Below are positions 57,338 through 64,000 of a stretch of 64,000 nucleotides of DNA, piece by piece. Origin of the DNA: Gammaproteobacteria bacterium (GTDB lineage: Bacteria; Pseudomonadota; Gammaproteobacteria; Steroidobacterales; Woeseiaceae); contig JAACFM010000006.1 of NCBI GenBank assembly GCA_009937445.1, positions 24,357 through 88,356 on the forward strand, given 5' to 3'. The translations under genes were made by a program, and so were the position numbers. The notes beneath the pieces were generated by a model. It worked only from the letters and a program-made list of their open reading frames with translations. It was not told the DNA's origin and searched no databases. Positions within the stretch are counted from its first letter, which is position 1, and each line of letters begins with the position of its first letter.

Positions 57338-57520
57338 CTAAAGCGCGCCCGCAACACGCTCAATGATGTAAGAGGTCGCCGCAACCAGTCCTTCGTACAT
57401 ATTGATAATGTCACCTCCGAGCGATCCCGTATCAGAGACTCCACCGTAAGTGTTGCCGCTCTCGCATTGTTCCACCGCCCCTGATACCAGGTGCATTTCG
57501 TTTATGGTCAGTTCTCGCAT
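57338..57520 (-). CDS. Small peptide precursor with double-glycine-type leader (bacteriocin-like)
   Basis: A 60-residue peptide. The first 15 residues MRELTINEMHLVSGA fit the double-glycine leader pattern (M-R-E-L-T-x-x-E-M-x-x-V-S-G-A/G) cleaved by C39-peptidase ABC exporters in class II bacteriocins and microcins. The 45-residue core has one Cys, is rich in Gly/Ser and has a hydrophobic C-terminal half (NMYEGLVAATSYIIERVAG). AAGGAG (57527-57532) is seven bases before the ATG, a strong ribosome site. No peptidase-exporter gene is in the window. It is convergent with a CPBP protease. Bacteriocin activity is inference; it could also be a signalling peptide. Confidence 0.72.
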   Translation of the reverse strand: MRELTINEMHLVSGAVEQCESGNTYGGVSDTGSLGGDIINMYEGLVAATSYIIERVAGAL

Positions 57521-57543
57521 TTCAATCTCCTTTTGAGTTTAGT

Positions 57544-57562
57544 TTGGCGCTTCCTGCGCCAA
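57544..57562 (-). promoter_or_regulatory. Hairpin in the leader of the peptide gene
   Basis: TTGGCGC / GCGCCAA, seven paired bases with a five-base loop, lies 24 bases upstream of the peptide start, and GAGTT/AACTC segments flank it. It could be a regulatory stem or an operator. There is no T tract, so it is not a standard terminator. Confidence 0.4.
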
Positions 57563-57652
57563 CTCAAAATTAGCGCCTCACTTGATGATTCGCCGCCCCT
57601 GAAACTGCGCTGTTCACGCAGATTTGACATAAGCCCTAAAGAGACTCCCGCT

Positions 57653-57668
57653 TGTGATGTAGCGCACA
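57653..57668 (+). promoter_or_regulatory. CRP-like site upstream of the outer-membrane protein gene
   Basis: TGTGA-TGTAGC-GCACA differs at one base from the CRP half-site consensus TGTGA-N6-TCACA. A weak -10 TATACC at 57688 would put its centre near -40, the class II position. A perfect -35-like TTGACA lies further upstream (57624), without a matching -10. Confidence 0.3.
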
Positions 57669-57735
57669 GTCGTAAATGTGACGCGTGTATACCCTGATGT
57701 TTGTAAATGACCATCGGTGCCGTACAGGAAACATC

Positions 57736-58407
57736 ATGAAAAAATCGATCGCGAAAACCGTACTTATCGGCCTTGCACTGGCCTCCTCAGGCGCTGCAAA
57801 TGCTGACTTTGGCGTTGGTGTAAAAGCCGGAACACTGGGTCTCGGTATTGAAGGCCGCTGGAGCGCATTACCGTGGCTGGATCTTCGCCTGGGCGCTAAT
57901 CAGTACGACGTCGACGCTTCCGGTCAACAGGCCGGTATCCAGTATGACTCAACGCTGGCGTTGGACAATTACTACCTGACCGGCAATTTTCGTTTTCCTC
58001 TAAGCCCGTTTCGGGTGACCGCAGGCGCGTTCTCAAACGGTAATGAACTGCAGATGATTAGTCAGGATACCGGCGGCGTAGACCTTATCATCGACGGACA
58101 GCCGTTCTCCGTTGCCGACGTTGGCAGCCTGCAGAGCACGACCTCATTCAGCAACACAGCACCCTATCTCGGCGTTGGTTACGACTTCGAGGTTTTCGGC
58201 AAGGTCGGATTTAATCTGGACTTCGGTGTCCTCTGGCAAGGAGAGCCGACGGTGTCTTTGGACGCCACAGGTTTGGAAACAGCACCGGCGGATGTACAGG
58301 CATTGCTGATTCCCGCGCTGGAAGCTGAGCGTCTTGAACTCGAAGACGAGATCAGCGATTACAAGGCCTGGCCGGTCGTTTCGCTGTCGTTTGTTTATAA
58401 TTTCTAG
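57736..58407 (+). CDS. Outer-membrane beta-barrel protein
   Basis: A 223-residue protein with signal peptide (IAKTVLIGLALASSGAANA) and alternating beta-strand pattern (GVGVKAGTLGLGIEGRWSAL, LDLRLGANQYDVD, YYLTGNFRFPL) ending in SLSFVYNF, a typical barrel C-terminal Phe. ATG 57736 has AGGAAA six bases upstream. It probably forms an eight- to ten-stranded barrel; no ligand is known. Its TAG stop shares a CTAG tetramer with the stop codon of the convergent oxidoreductase gene. Confidence 0.85.
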   Translation: MKKSIAKTVLIGLALASSGAANADFGVGVKAGTLGLGIEGRWSALPWLDLRLGANQYDVDASGQQAGIQYDSTLALDNYYLTGNFRFPLSPFRVTAGAFSNGNELQMISQDTGGVDLIIDGQPFSVADVGSLQSTTSFSNTAPYLGVGYDFEVFGKVGFNLDFGVLWQGEPTVSLDATGLETAPADVQALLIPALEAERLELEDEISDYKAWPVVSLSFVYNF

Positions 58408-59753
58408 CCGCGGCGATCCAACCACGACGAGAGAGCGATCCCGGCTCGAAGGTATTTGAGGCGATGCCTGGCCAATGGGTATTTGCGCCCCATCCCCTGA
58501 ACAATTTGCGGTAGCGCTGGCATACGACCTGAACCGATCCAGTCTGCGAGTTGTTTTCCGGTCCACGTAGCGGTATTCACACCGTTGCCGTGATAGCCGT
58601 AGCCGAAATAAACAGAGTCGTCTGCGTCAAGACAGCCGATCGATGGCACCAGCGACCCTGTCATGGCAATCAGCCCATGCCAGCGGTATTCGACCTCTAC
58701 CCCTGCCCACCCAGGCCAGATCTTCTTCAGCATGGCCTCAAGACGAACATAGGTTTCCTGCTCGGCTTTCGGGTGCCCCGTCGAATTCCCGCGGCCGCCA
58801 AACATGAATCGGTTATCAGGCAGGAGGCGAAAATAGTTGAGGATTCGCCGTGAATTAATGGACGGGTGTTCGGTGATCCATGCATGTGCCGCCTTTTCAT
58901 CTGCAGTCAGCGGGCGCGTCACTATGATTGCGCTGATGACCGGCAACGTTCTGGCATGAAATTCCGGGCGCAGGTTCTCGGGCATGAATCCGTTCGTTGA
59001 AAAAATGACTTTTCCTGCCTTCAGAGTACCGCCGGCTGTGCTGATGAGGTGCGAGCCATCATCCGATTTTTGCCATGCAAGGACCTCGCTGCGCTCGTGC
59101 AGGGCGGCCCCTCGACGAATCGCGGCATTGGCGAGACCAAGACAGTAGCGGAGCGGGTGCAAACCAAACGTGGGTCGTGTCAGCAATGCTCCGTATTGCT
59201 CAGTCGAGTCGAAAAATCGCTCACGACATTCGTCTGCCGTGAAGATCTCTGCTGAGATACCGAGCTTGGTCGTCAGAAGCTCGTGATCGTCCTTGAGGCC
59301 CCGAAAGGCTCTCTTGGTATGTGCTACATCCAGTTCCGCGCTGCCGAATGTTTGATACTCGACACCTTCGTTTGCACCGATTTCACGAACCAACTCGACC
59401 GCGTCGACTTGTGATTGGCAAAATTCACGCGCCTTCTCCAGGCCCACCATCTTGACGAGTTCTCGCCGCCCAACGCCGGTTCCACCCATTGTGCAAAAAC
59501 CGCCATTTCGGCCAGACGCCCCCCAACCTATATGGCCCGCTTCCAGCAAACGAACATCGATGTTGTAGTCACGCGCCAAATGTAAAGCGGCCGATAAACC
59601 CGTGTAACCACCGCCAATGATCGCGACATCACAGCTTTCATGACCGGTCAGCGTCGTTGCGTTTACCGCGGTATCGCCAGCAGTCGCTTCCCAGTAGCTC
59701 GCCTGCGGCGTATCAAACCGGTACAGATTGTCGTCGTACAGTCGATCGCTCAC
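58404..59753 (-). CDS. FAD-dependent amine/amino-acid oxidoreductase (DAO family, PuuB-like)
   Basis: A 449-residue flavoprotein. The dinucleotide motif VAIIGGGYTGLSAALHLA and SGRNGGF are typical of the DAO superfamily; the later DSVYFGYGYHGNGVNTATW resembles gamma-glutamylputrescine oxidase (PuuB). It starts four bases into the decarboxylase stop (ATGA), so it is the last gene of a three-gene operon. It may oxidise the amine product of that decarboxylase; this is inference. Confidence 0.85.
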   Translation of the reverse strand: MSDRLYDDNLYRFDTPQASYWEATAGDTAVNATTLTGHESCDVAIIGGGYTGLSAALHLARDYNIDVRLLEAGHIGWGASGRNGGFCTMGGTGVGRRELVKMVGLEKAREFCQSQVDAVELVREIGANEGVEYQTFGSAELDVAHTKRAFRGLKDDHELLTTKLGISAEIFTADECRERFFDSTEQYGALLTRPTFGLHPLRYCLGLANAAIRRGAALHERSEVLAWQKSDDGSHLISTAGGTLKAGKVIFSTNGFMPENLRPEFHARTLPVISAIIVTRPLTADEKAAHAWITEHPSINSRRILNYFRLLPDNRFMFGGRGNSTGHPKAEQETYVRLEAMLKKIWPGWAGVEVEYRWHGLIAMTGSLVPSIGCLDADDSVYFGYGYHGNGVNTATWTGKQLADWIGSGRMPALPQIVQGMGRKYPLARHRLKYLRAGIALSSWLDRRG

Positions 59754-61123
59754 GAGCGGTTCTTCTTCGCTATGGCTATGATAGCTTCCAGACTGCGATC
59801 GACATCTTCCGCTGTGGTCGACCAGTTGGACACGCTAATCCGCATCGCCGTCTTACCCTGCCAGACGGTAACGCCGCACCAACACGTCCCCTCTTCCTGT
59901 ATCTCGTTGATGATCTTTCTGTTCATAGCATCGTCACCAAATGAAACGAGAACCTGATTTATAACGACTTCGTTGAGCACGTCAAATCCGGCCGCACGAA
60001 ATCCGTCGGCGAATCGTCTCGCGTTGCTGCAGCATCCATCGATCATTTCAGCCAGGCCCTTGCGTCCCAGCGATTTCAACGCTGCCCAGACATCCACGCC
60101 ACGAGCTCGCCGTGACAACTCCGGCGTGAAATCCGACGGGTTTCTATACTCCGTTTCGGTCATCAGGTACTCAGCCGTTATCGCCATTGCCGATTTCAAC
60201 GCCGCGGTATCACGGACAAAGGCGATACCACTATCGTAAGGTACGTTTAGCCATTTGTGGGCATCGGTCGCCCAGGAATCAGCCGCTGCAAAACCAGAGC
60301 ATAGATGCGCCCTGTCAGGTGACGTCGCTGCCCACAATCCAAACGCTCCGTCCACGTGCACCCAGGCACCCTCCGGTTGCGCAATTTCACAGATCTCACC
60401 GACCGGATCGAACGCACCTGTATTAACATTTCCTGCCTGCGTGCAAATAATTGTCGGACCACTAATCGCAGGAAAACGACTGGCATCTATTCTTCCCTCG
60501 CCATCAACCGGTGCGCGGACCACCCGGTTGCGACCGAAGCCGAGCAAACCCAGTGATTTGAAAACTGTCGGGTGAGTTTCTTCCGAGACAATTACGGTAA
60601 CCGGGGGCGCGCCGATCAATCCGTCAGCTTCGACATTCCAGCCAATGTCCGAGTAGATTCGATTGCGAGCGGCGGCAAGGCAGGTGAAATTTGCCACGGT
60701 TGCGCCGGTTACGAACGATGCTGCTGCATCTTTCGGCAGTCCAAACAGATCAATCATCCAATCCATCGCGACCCGTTCAAGCATCGACGTGGCTGGCGTG
60801 ACCTCGTGCATACCAACGTTCTGATCCCAGGCTGTAGTCAACCAGTTGGTGGCGACTGTCACTGGCAACGATCCACCGATTACGAAGCCGAAAAAACGCG
60901 GGCCCGCCATCATTATGGTTGCCGGTGATCCAACCTCATCCAGCATCGCGAGTACCGATTCGTCGTCTGTCCCTTCAATCGGCATTGGCTCAATGAACTT
61001 TGCGGCGCCGATCACCGCTTCCGGTGTCGGAGCGACCGGTCGCTCCGTCGCTGATTCTCTGTACACGACGCCACGTTCGGCCGCATCGAGCAACAGGCTG
61101 CGAAGTTTCAGATCTTCAGGCAT
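59750..61123 (-). CDS. PLP-dependent group II decarboxylase
   Basis: A 457-residue fold-type I PLP enzyme. Motifs: FVTGATVANFTCLAAARN, VHVDGAFGLWAA and the Schiff-base lysine in SWATDAHKWLNVPYDSG. It resembles tyrosine/aromatic amino-acid or glutamate-type decarboxylases, but the substrate cannot be told. ATG 61123 overlaps the MFS stop by eight bases. The combination with an MFS and a DAO oxidase suggests an amine pathway. Confidence 0.85.
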   Translation of the reverse strand: MPEDLKLRSLLLDAAERGVVYRESATERPVAPTPEAVIGAAKFIEPMPIEGTDDESVLAMLDEVGSPATIMMAGPRFFGFVIGGSLPVTVATNWLTTAWDQNVGMHEVTPATSMLERVAMDWMIDLFGLPKDAAASFVTGATVANFTCLAAARNRIYSDIGWNVEADGLIGAPPVTVIVSEETHPTVFKSLGLLGFGRNRVVRAPVDGEGRIDASRFPAISGPTIICTQAGNVNTGAFDPVGEICEIAQPEGAWVHVDGAFGLWAATSPDRAHLCSGFAAADSWATDAHKWLNVPYDSGIAFVRDTAALKSAMAITAEYLMTETEYRNPSDFTPELSRRARGVDVWAALKSLGRKGLAEMIDGCCSNARRFADGFRAAGFDVLNEVVINQVLVSFGDDAMNRKIINEIQEEGTCWCGVTVWQGKTAMRISVSNWSTTAEDVDRSLEAIIAIAKKNRS

Positions 61124-62309
61124 CGGCTCGACCTTTGCGGAGTAATAGTGAGTTGCCACGAACTGCAATAAGTGCGACACAAATAATGATCAGAAACGGC
61201 ATCGGGATCAACATCAATGTGCCCCAGCCGTAATAATGCATCACCGTGCCCGCAAGCAACGACGCAGTCGCGGACGTGCCGAATACCAGGAACTCATTTA
61301 CAGCCTGGGCCCGAAACCGCTCGGCCATGCTGTAGCTATACGTGAGCATCGTTGTGCCGCCGACGTACAAAAAATTCCACCCGACACCGAGTAGTACCAG
61401 CGCCCACCAGTAGTGCAATACGGTATGCCCCTGAAGACCGACAAGCGATGTCGCCAGAAGGCCGAGGGCACCGGCGAACATCAGTCGAGTTACGCCGATA
61501 CGCTCGATCAAGAAACCTGCAACGAGTGACGGTACGTACATAGCCAGTACATGTGCCTGTATCACGTTTGCCGTTTGTTCAAGTGAATAGCCATCGTTCA
61601 CGTGCATGCTAAGCGGCGTCGCTGTCATTACCAGCGTCATGAGTCCAAACCCGGCCGTCGCACCCAACACGGCGACAATGTATACCGGTTGGCAAACGAT
61701 CTGACTGAGTGAGCGTTCCGTCTTCGTCGTTACAACCGCGTCATGTTCCCTGGCCGGCACCATCAGAAAAAATAACAGAGCCTGTACCGCAAACATGACC
61801 GCAAGAATAATCATAGACCCCGCGAACTGGATTCCGTCGATCCAGTACTGCCCTCGCGTTGCCAGCTCTTTGCCAACAAATGCCGCGCCAATTGAACCGG
61901 CCAAAACCAGGGAGATGGCCCTCGGGACATGCTTTGCTGCAACGCTTTCAGCGGCGAAGTAGCGATATTGCTGCGTGAAGGCCATGTTGATACCGAAGAT
62001 CATCACAGCAAGGATGAAGAGCACGAAACTCTCTTGCTGTAACGCGAAGATCGCGGTCAACAGAGCGACAATGCAGGATAACGACGACAGGGCGAATCCT
62101 TTTCGTCGACCGATCTTACGCATCAGCATGGTCGCCGGAATGGTCGTCGCGGCGATCGCAACGACCATCATAGACAGCGGCAGCGTGGCGAATGCCTGAT
62201 TGGTACTTAGATTTGAACCAATAATTCCGCCGAGCATTACCATCACGATCGATCCGGAAGTAGAAATCAGCTGGCAGACGACCAGAAGGCTTAAATTACG
62301 AACTTGCAT
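61116..62309 (-). CDS. Major facilitator superfamily transporter
   Basis: A 397-residue transporter with about 12 hydrophobic segments. The intracellular loop PATMLMRKIGRRKGFALSSL resembles the MFS A-motif region. It opens the operon with the decarboxylase and the FAD oxidase, so it may move the amino acid or amine concerned. Substrate unknown. Its start is divergent from arfB by about 50 bases. Confidence 0.88.
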   Translation of the reverse strand: MQVRNLSLLVVCQLISTSGSIVMVMLGGIIGSNLSTNQAFATLPLSMMVVAIAATTIPATMLMRKIGRRKGFALSSLSCIVALLTAIFALQQESFVLFILAVMIFGINMAFTQQYRYFAAESVAAKHVPRAISLVLAGSIGAAFVGKELATRGQYWIDGIQFAGSMIILAVMFAVQALLFFLMVPAREHDAVVTTKTERSLSQIVCQPVYIVAVLGATAGFGLMTLVMTATPLSMHVNDGYSLEQTANVIQAHVLAMYVPSLVAGFLIERIGVTRLMFAGALGLLATSLVGLQGHTVLHYWWALVLLGVGWNFLYVGGTTMLTYSYSMAERFRAQAVNEFLVFGTSATASLLAGTVMHYYGWGTLMLIPMPFLIIICVALIAVRGNSLLLRKGRADA

Positions 62310-62360
62310 TCACTGTGCCGATCGGGATCATGGGGCGCATTCTCACACATTGGAGACAAC

Positions 62361-62786
62361 GTGGACACTCTCGACGTGAGCGACGAAATCCAGATTCCGA
62401 TGCCCGAGATTCGCCTGACCGCAATCCGTTCGCAAGGTGCGGGTGGGCAGAACGTTAATAAAGTAGCCAGTGCAATTCACCTGCGCTTCGATATTCAGGC
62501 TAGCGACTCAATACCCGCACGAGTAAAACAGAAATTACTGAGTCAGTCGGATCATCGCATCACGGACGATGGCGTCATCGTCATCAAATCACAGACACAC
62601 CGAACACAGGAGAAGAATCGGCAGGCTGCGCTCGAACGACTGGCGGAACTGATTCTATCCGCAACCCACGAACCGAAACGTCGAATAAAAACCAAACCCA
62701 GCAAGAAAGCCAAACAAAAACGGCTGGACCAGAAATCACGCCGGGGTGCACTGAAGAAATCGCGTAAGACGTCCGCTGACGATTAG
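62361..62786 (+). CDS. arfB: Alternative ribosome-rescue factor ArfB
   Basis: A 141-residue peptidyl-tRNA hydrolase that frees stalled ribosomes. The GGQ is at residues 28-30 (GAGGQNVNKVASAI) and the basic tail (KPSKKAKQKRLDQKSRRGAL) enters the mRNA channel. GTG 62361 has GGAG six bases upstream and gives the normal length; an upstream TTG overlaps the MFS gene and is rejected. Its stop overlaps the convergent gene. Confidence 0.93.
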   Translation: MDTLDVSDEIQIPMPEIRLTAIRSQGAGGQNVNKVASAIHLRFDIQASDSIPARVKQKLLSQSDHRITDDGVIVIKSQTHRTQEKNRQAALERLAELILSATHEPKRRIKTKPSKKAKQKRLDQKSRRGALKKSRKTSADD

Positions 62787-64000
62787 TCGCGCGGGCAATT
62801 CACCTTGTCGCCGTCCCACAGGCAACCGCGACTCAGCCAATAATCCGTGATGCCGAGGCGGTCCAGCAGTGGCATGAAATCGGGGTGTTGCCTAAAGTCA
62901 GATAACTCAGGTATGAACAGCACGTCCATCTCGAAAGCCTCACCAGGTTGTTCGAGTAGTTCGGCAACCCGCATCGCACCATCCACGTCACCCAGCAAAC
63001 CTCTCACCGTGAAATCCAGCAACGGTGTCACCGGTTGGATGATCGCCGCCTCGTCCAACGCTAAGATAGCCGCTGACGTCTTTGCAGCATCTGACTTATC
63101 CAACATAGCGCCAAAAACGGGTGCAACCCAGCTTGTTAACAATTCATCCATCTCAAGGGCGGAGTTCGTAATATTTTGCGCTTTTTCTACTTGGCCAGTC
63201 TGCAGCAGCATCCATGCATACCCTACTCGATGTGTAGATCCGGCCCATCCCAAATCGTTGGCTCTTTCGAAATACTCGAGCGCACGTTCAGTGTCCTGAA
63301 GCCACGCGTAGCACATAGCCACTCTACTGTTCAGTAATGGTGAACCTGGGTCGAGCTCCAGGCCGGCCAACGCGATCCGCAGCGCATCATCCAAACGCCC
63401 GACGCTGGCCAGCATGCGTGAATACCAGTTGAAGGCGTTGGAATCGACAACGTCCGCGTTGATCGCCCTCAAATGCGCCCTTTCCGACTCAAGCCAGCGT
63501 TTTTGCTTGTGGTAAACGAATCCCCAAATGTAGCCACCGGCATCTTCCAGATTCGGATCTGCGGTAATCCCTGCATTAAATACTTCCAGGGCGAGTGAAT
63601 CCATTTCCAGTTGTGGCGCACGACGATAATCCGGCATTAACGAGTACACCGTCGCCAGTGTCAGATACGGCGGACCATAACTTTTGTCGAGTTGAATGGC
63701 TTTCTGAAATAACTCAATTGCCTTCTCAAGGTTTCCGGGATTGGCACGATGTTCGAGCGCGTACACGCCGCGCATGTAACTGTCGTAGGCTTTACTGTCC
63801 GACGGTCGGCTCTTGATTAATGTCTGGGTCGATTTTCCTATGAGTTCGTCGCGAACGACCAGCGCCAGAGATTCCTGCAATGGAAACAAATCGTCAACGG
63901 AGCCTTCGATACTTCCACCGTTCATGACCGTGCCACCTTTGGAAATTCGGTAATTGATTTTTAGATCATTACCGTCGCGTCGCAAAGCGCCAAAAAGCAA
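62783..64000 (-). CDS. TPR protein of the FlgO/TolB-like family, 5' end outside window
   Basis: The last 405 residues of a third member of the family at 7281 and 11607. The visible N-terminal part belongs to the FlgO/TolB-like domain (LLFGALRRDGNDLKINYRI) and the rest is TPR-like (PPYLTLATVYSLMPD, YAWLQDTERALEYFERANDL). The C-terminus HPDFMPLLDRLGITDYW, then RGCLWDGDKVNC, is typical. What precedes it, for example a winged helix or cyclase domain, is not visible. The stop overlaps arfB. Confidence 0.82.
   Translation of the reverse strand: MLFGALRRDGNDLKINYRISKGGTVMNGGSIEGSVDDLFPLQESLALVVRDELIGKSTQTLIKSRPSDSKAYDSYMRGVYALEHRANPGNLEKAIELFQKAIQLDKSYGPPYLTLATVYSLMPDYRRAPQLEMDSLALEVFNAGITADPNLEDAGGYIWGFVYHKQKRWLESERAHLRAINADVVDSNAFNWYSRMLASVGRLDDALRIALAGLELDPGSPLLNSRVAMCYAWLQDTERALEYFERANDLGWAGSTHRVGYAWMLLQTGQVEKAQNITNSALEMDELLTSWVAPVFGAMLDKSDAAKTSAAILALDEAAIIQPVTPLLDFTVRGLLGDVDGAMRVAELLEQPGEAFEMDVLFIPELSDFRQHPDFMPLLDRLGITDYWLSRGCLWDGDKVNCPRD

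Overview
The window looks like a chromosome segment of a free-living, aerobic, probably marine gammaproteobacterium. Evidence is the tolQRAB-pal-cpoB cluster behind ruvCAB and yebC, the thrABC operon, a RelA with a dead hydrolase domain, sucAB-lpd, a TonB-dependent receptor, a TatD-type nuclease and an alkane monooxygenase. Three large proteins share a short N-terminal or C-terminal signature with membrane-anchored FlgO/TolB-like TPR proteins, which are abundant in Woeseiales/Xanthomonadales-like lineages. The genus cannot be fixed from sequence alone. Genes are dense, operons are tight (many ATGA overlaps), and convergent pairs often share or overlap stop codons.

Layout. 1-1.1 kb: the end of a PLD-like gene and a NudJ-type Nudix hydrolase. 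1.1-15.6 kb: accessory block lying between nudJ and mnmA, which are neighbours in many gammaproteobacteria. It holds a 1932-residue secreted protein with an Asp-box propeller, an LNLQA pentamer array and four exact-length 86-residue HYR-like repeats; two TPR membrane proteins; a TonB receptor whose natural C-terminus is out of frame; a TfoX-like protein; and a lipoprotein esterase. 15.6-21.3 kb: mnmA, acnA, a sirtuin and a DUF2333 protein. 21.3-25.4 kb: a metal (zinc-type) ABC permease and binding protein without an ATPase, with an outer-membrane porin, a small Cys/His secreted protein and a YgjP-like metallopeptidase. 25.4-30.1 kb: a secreted beta-helix (bactofilin-like) protein, an ABC-2 exporter, tatD, a macro-domain protein and a NERD protein. 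30.1-35 kb: thrABC and tRNA-Lys. 35-43.1 kb: cpoB-pal-tolBARQ-ybgC, ruvBAC and yebC, all on the minus strand. 43.2-54 kb: relA, a QmcA-like SPFH protein with NfeD, an AGCS sodium symporter and sucAB-lpd. 54-64 kb: a DUF5658 protein, a cytochrome c lipoprotein, alkB, a CPBP glutamic protease convergent with a double-glycine-leader peptide, an outer-membrane barrel, an MFS/PLP-decarboxylase/FAD-oxidase operon, arfB and the end of a third TPR protein.

How it works together. The core genes supply the TCA cycle (acnA, sucAB, lpd), stringent response, threonine synthesis, envelope integrity (Tol-Pal), recombination (RuvABC) and tRNA thiolation. The accessory genes point to surface interaction and nutrient capture: a giant repetitive exported protein, TonB and porin uptake, alkane oxidation, and a possible small secreted bacteriocin-like peptide with a protease neighbour. 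The most unusual elements are the LNLQA/HYR giant protein, the double-glycine peptide locus, the broken TonB receptor tail and hairpins or REP-like palindromes that contain the stop codons of convergent genes.
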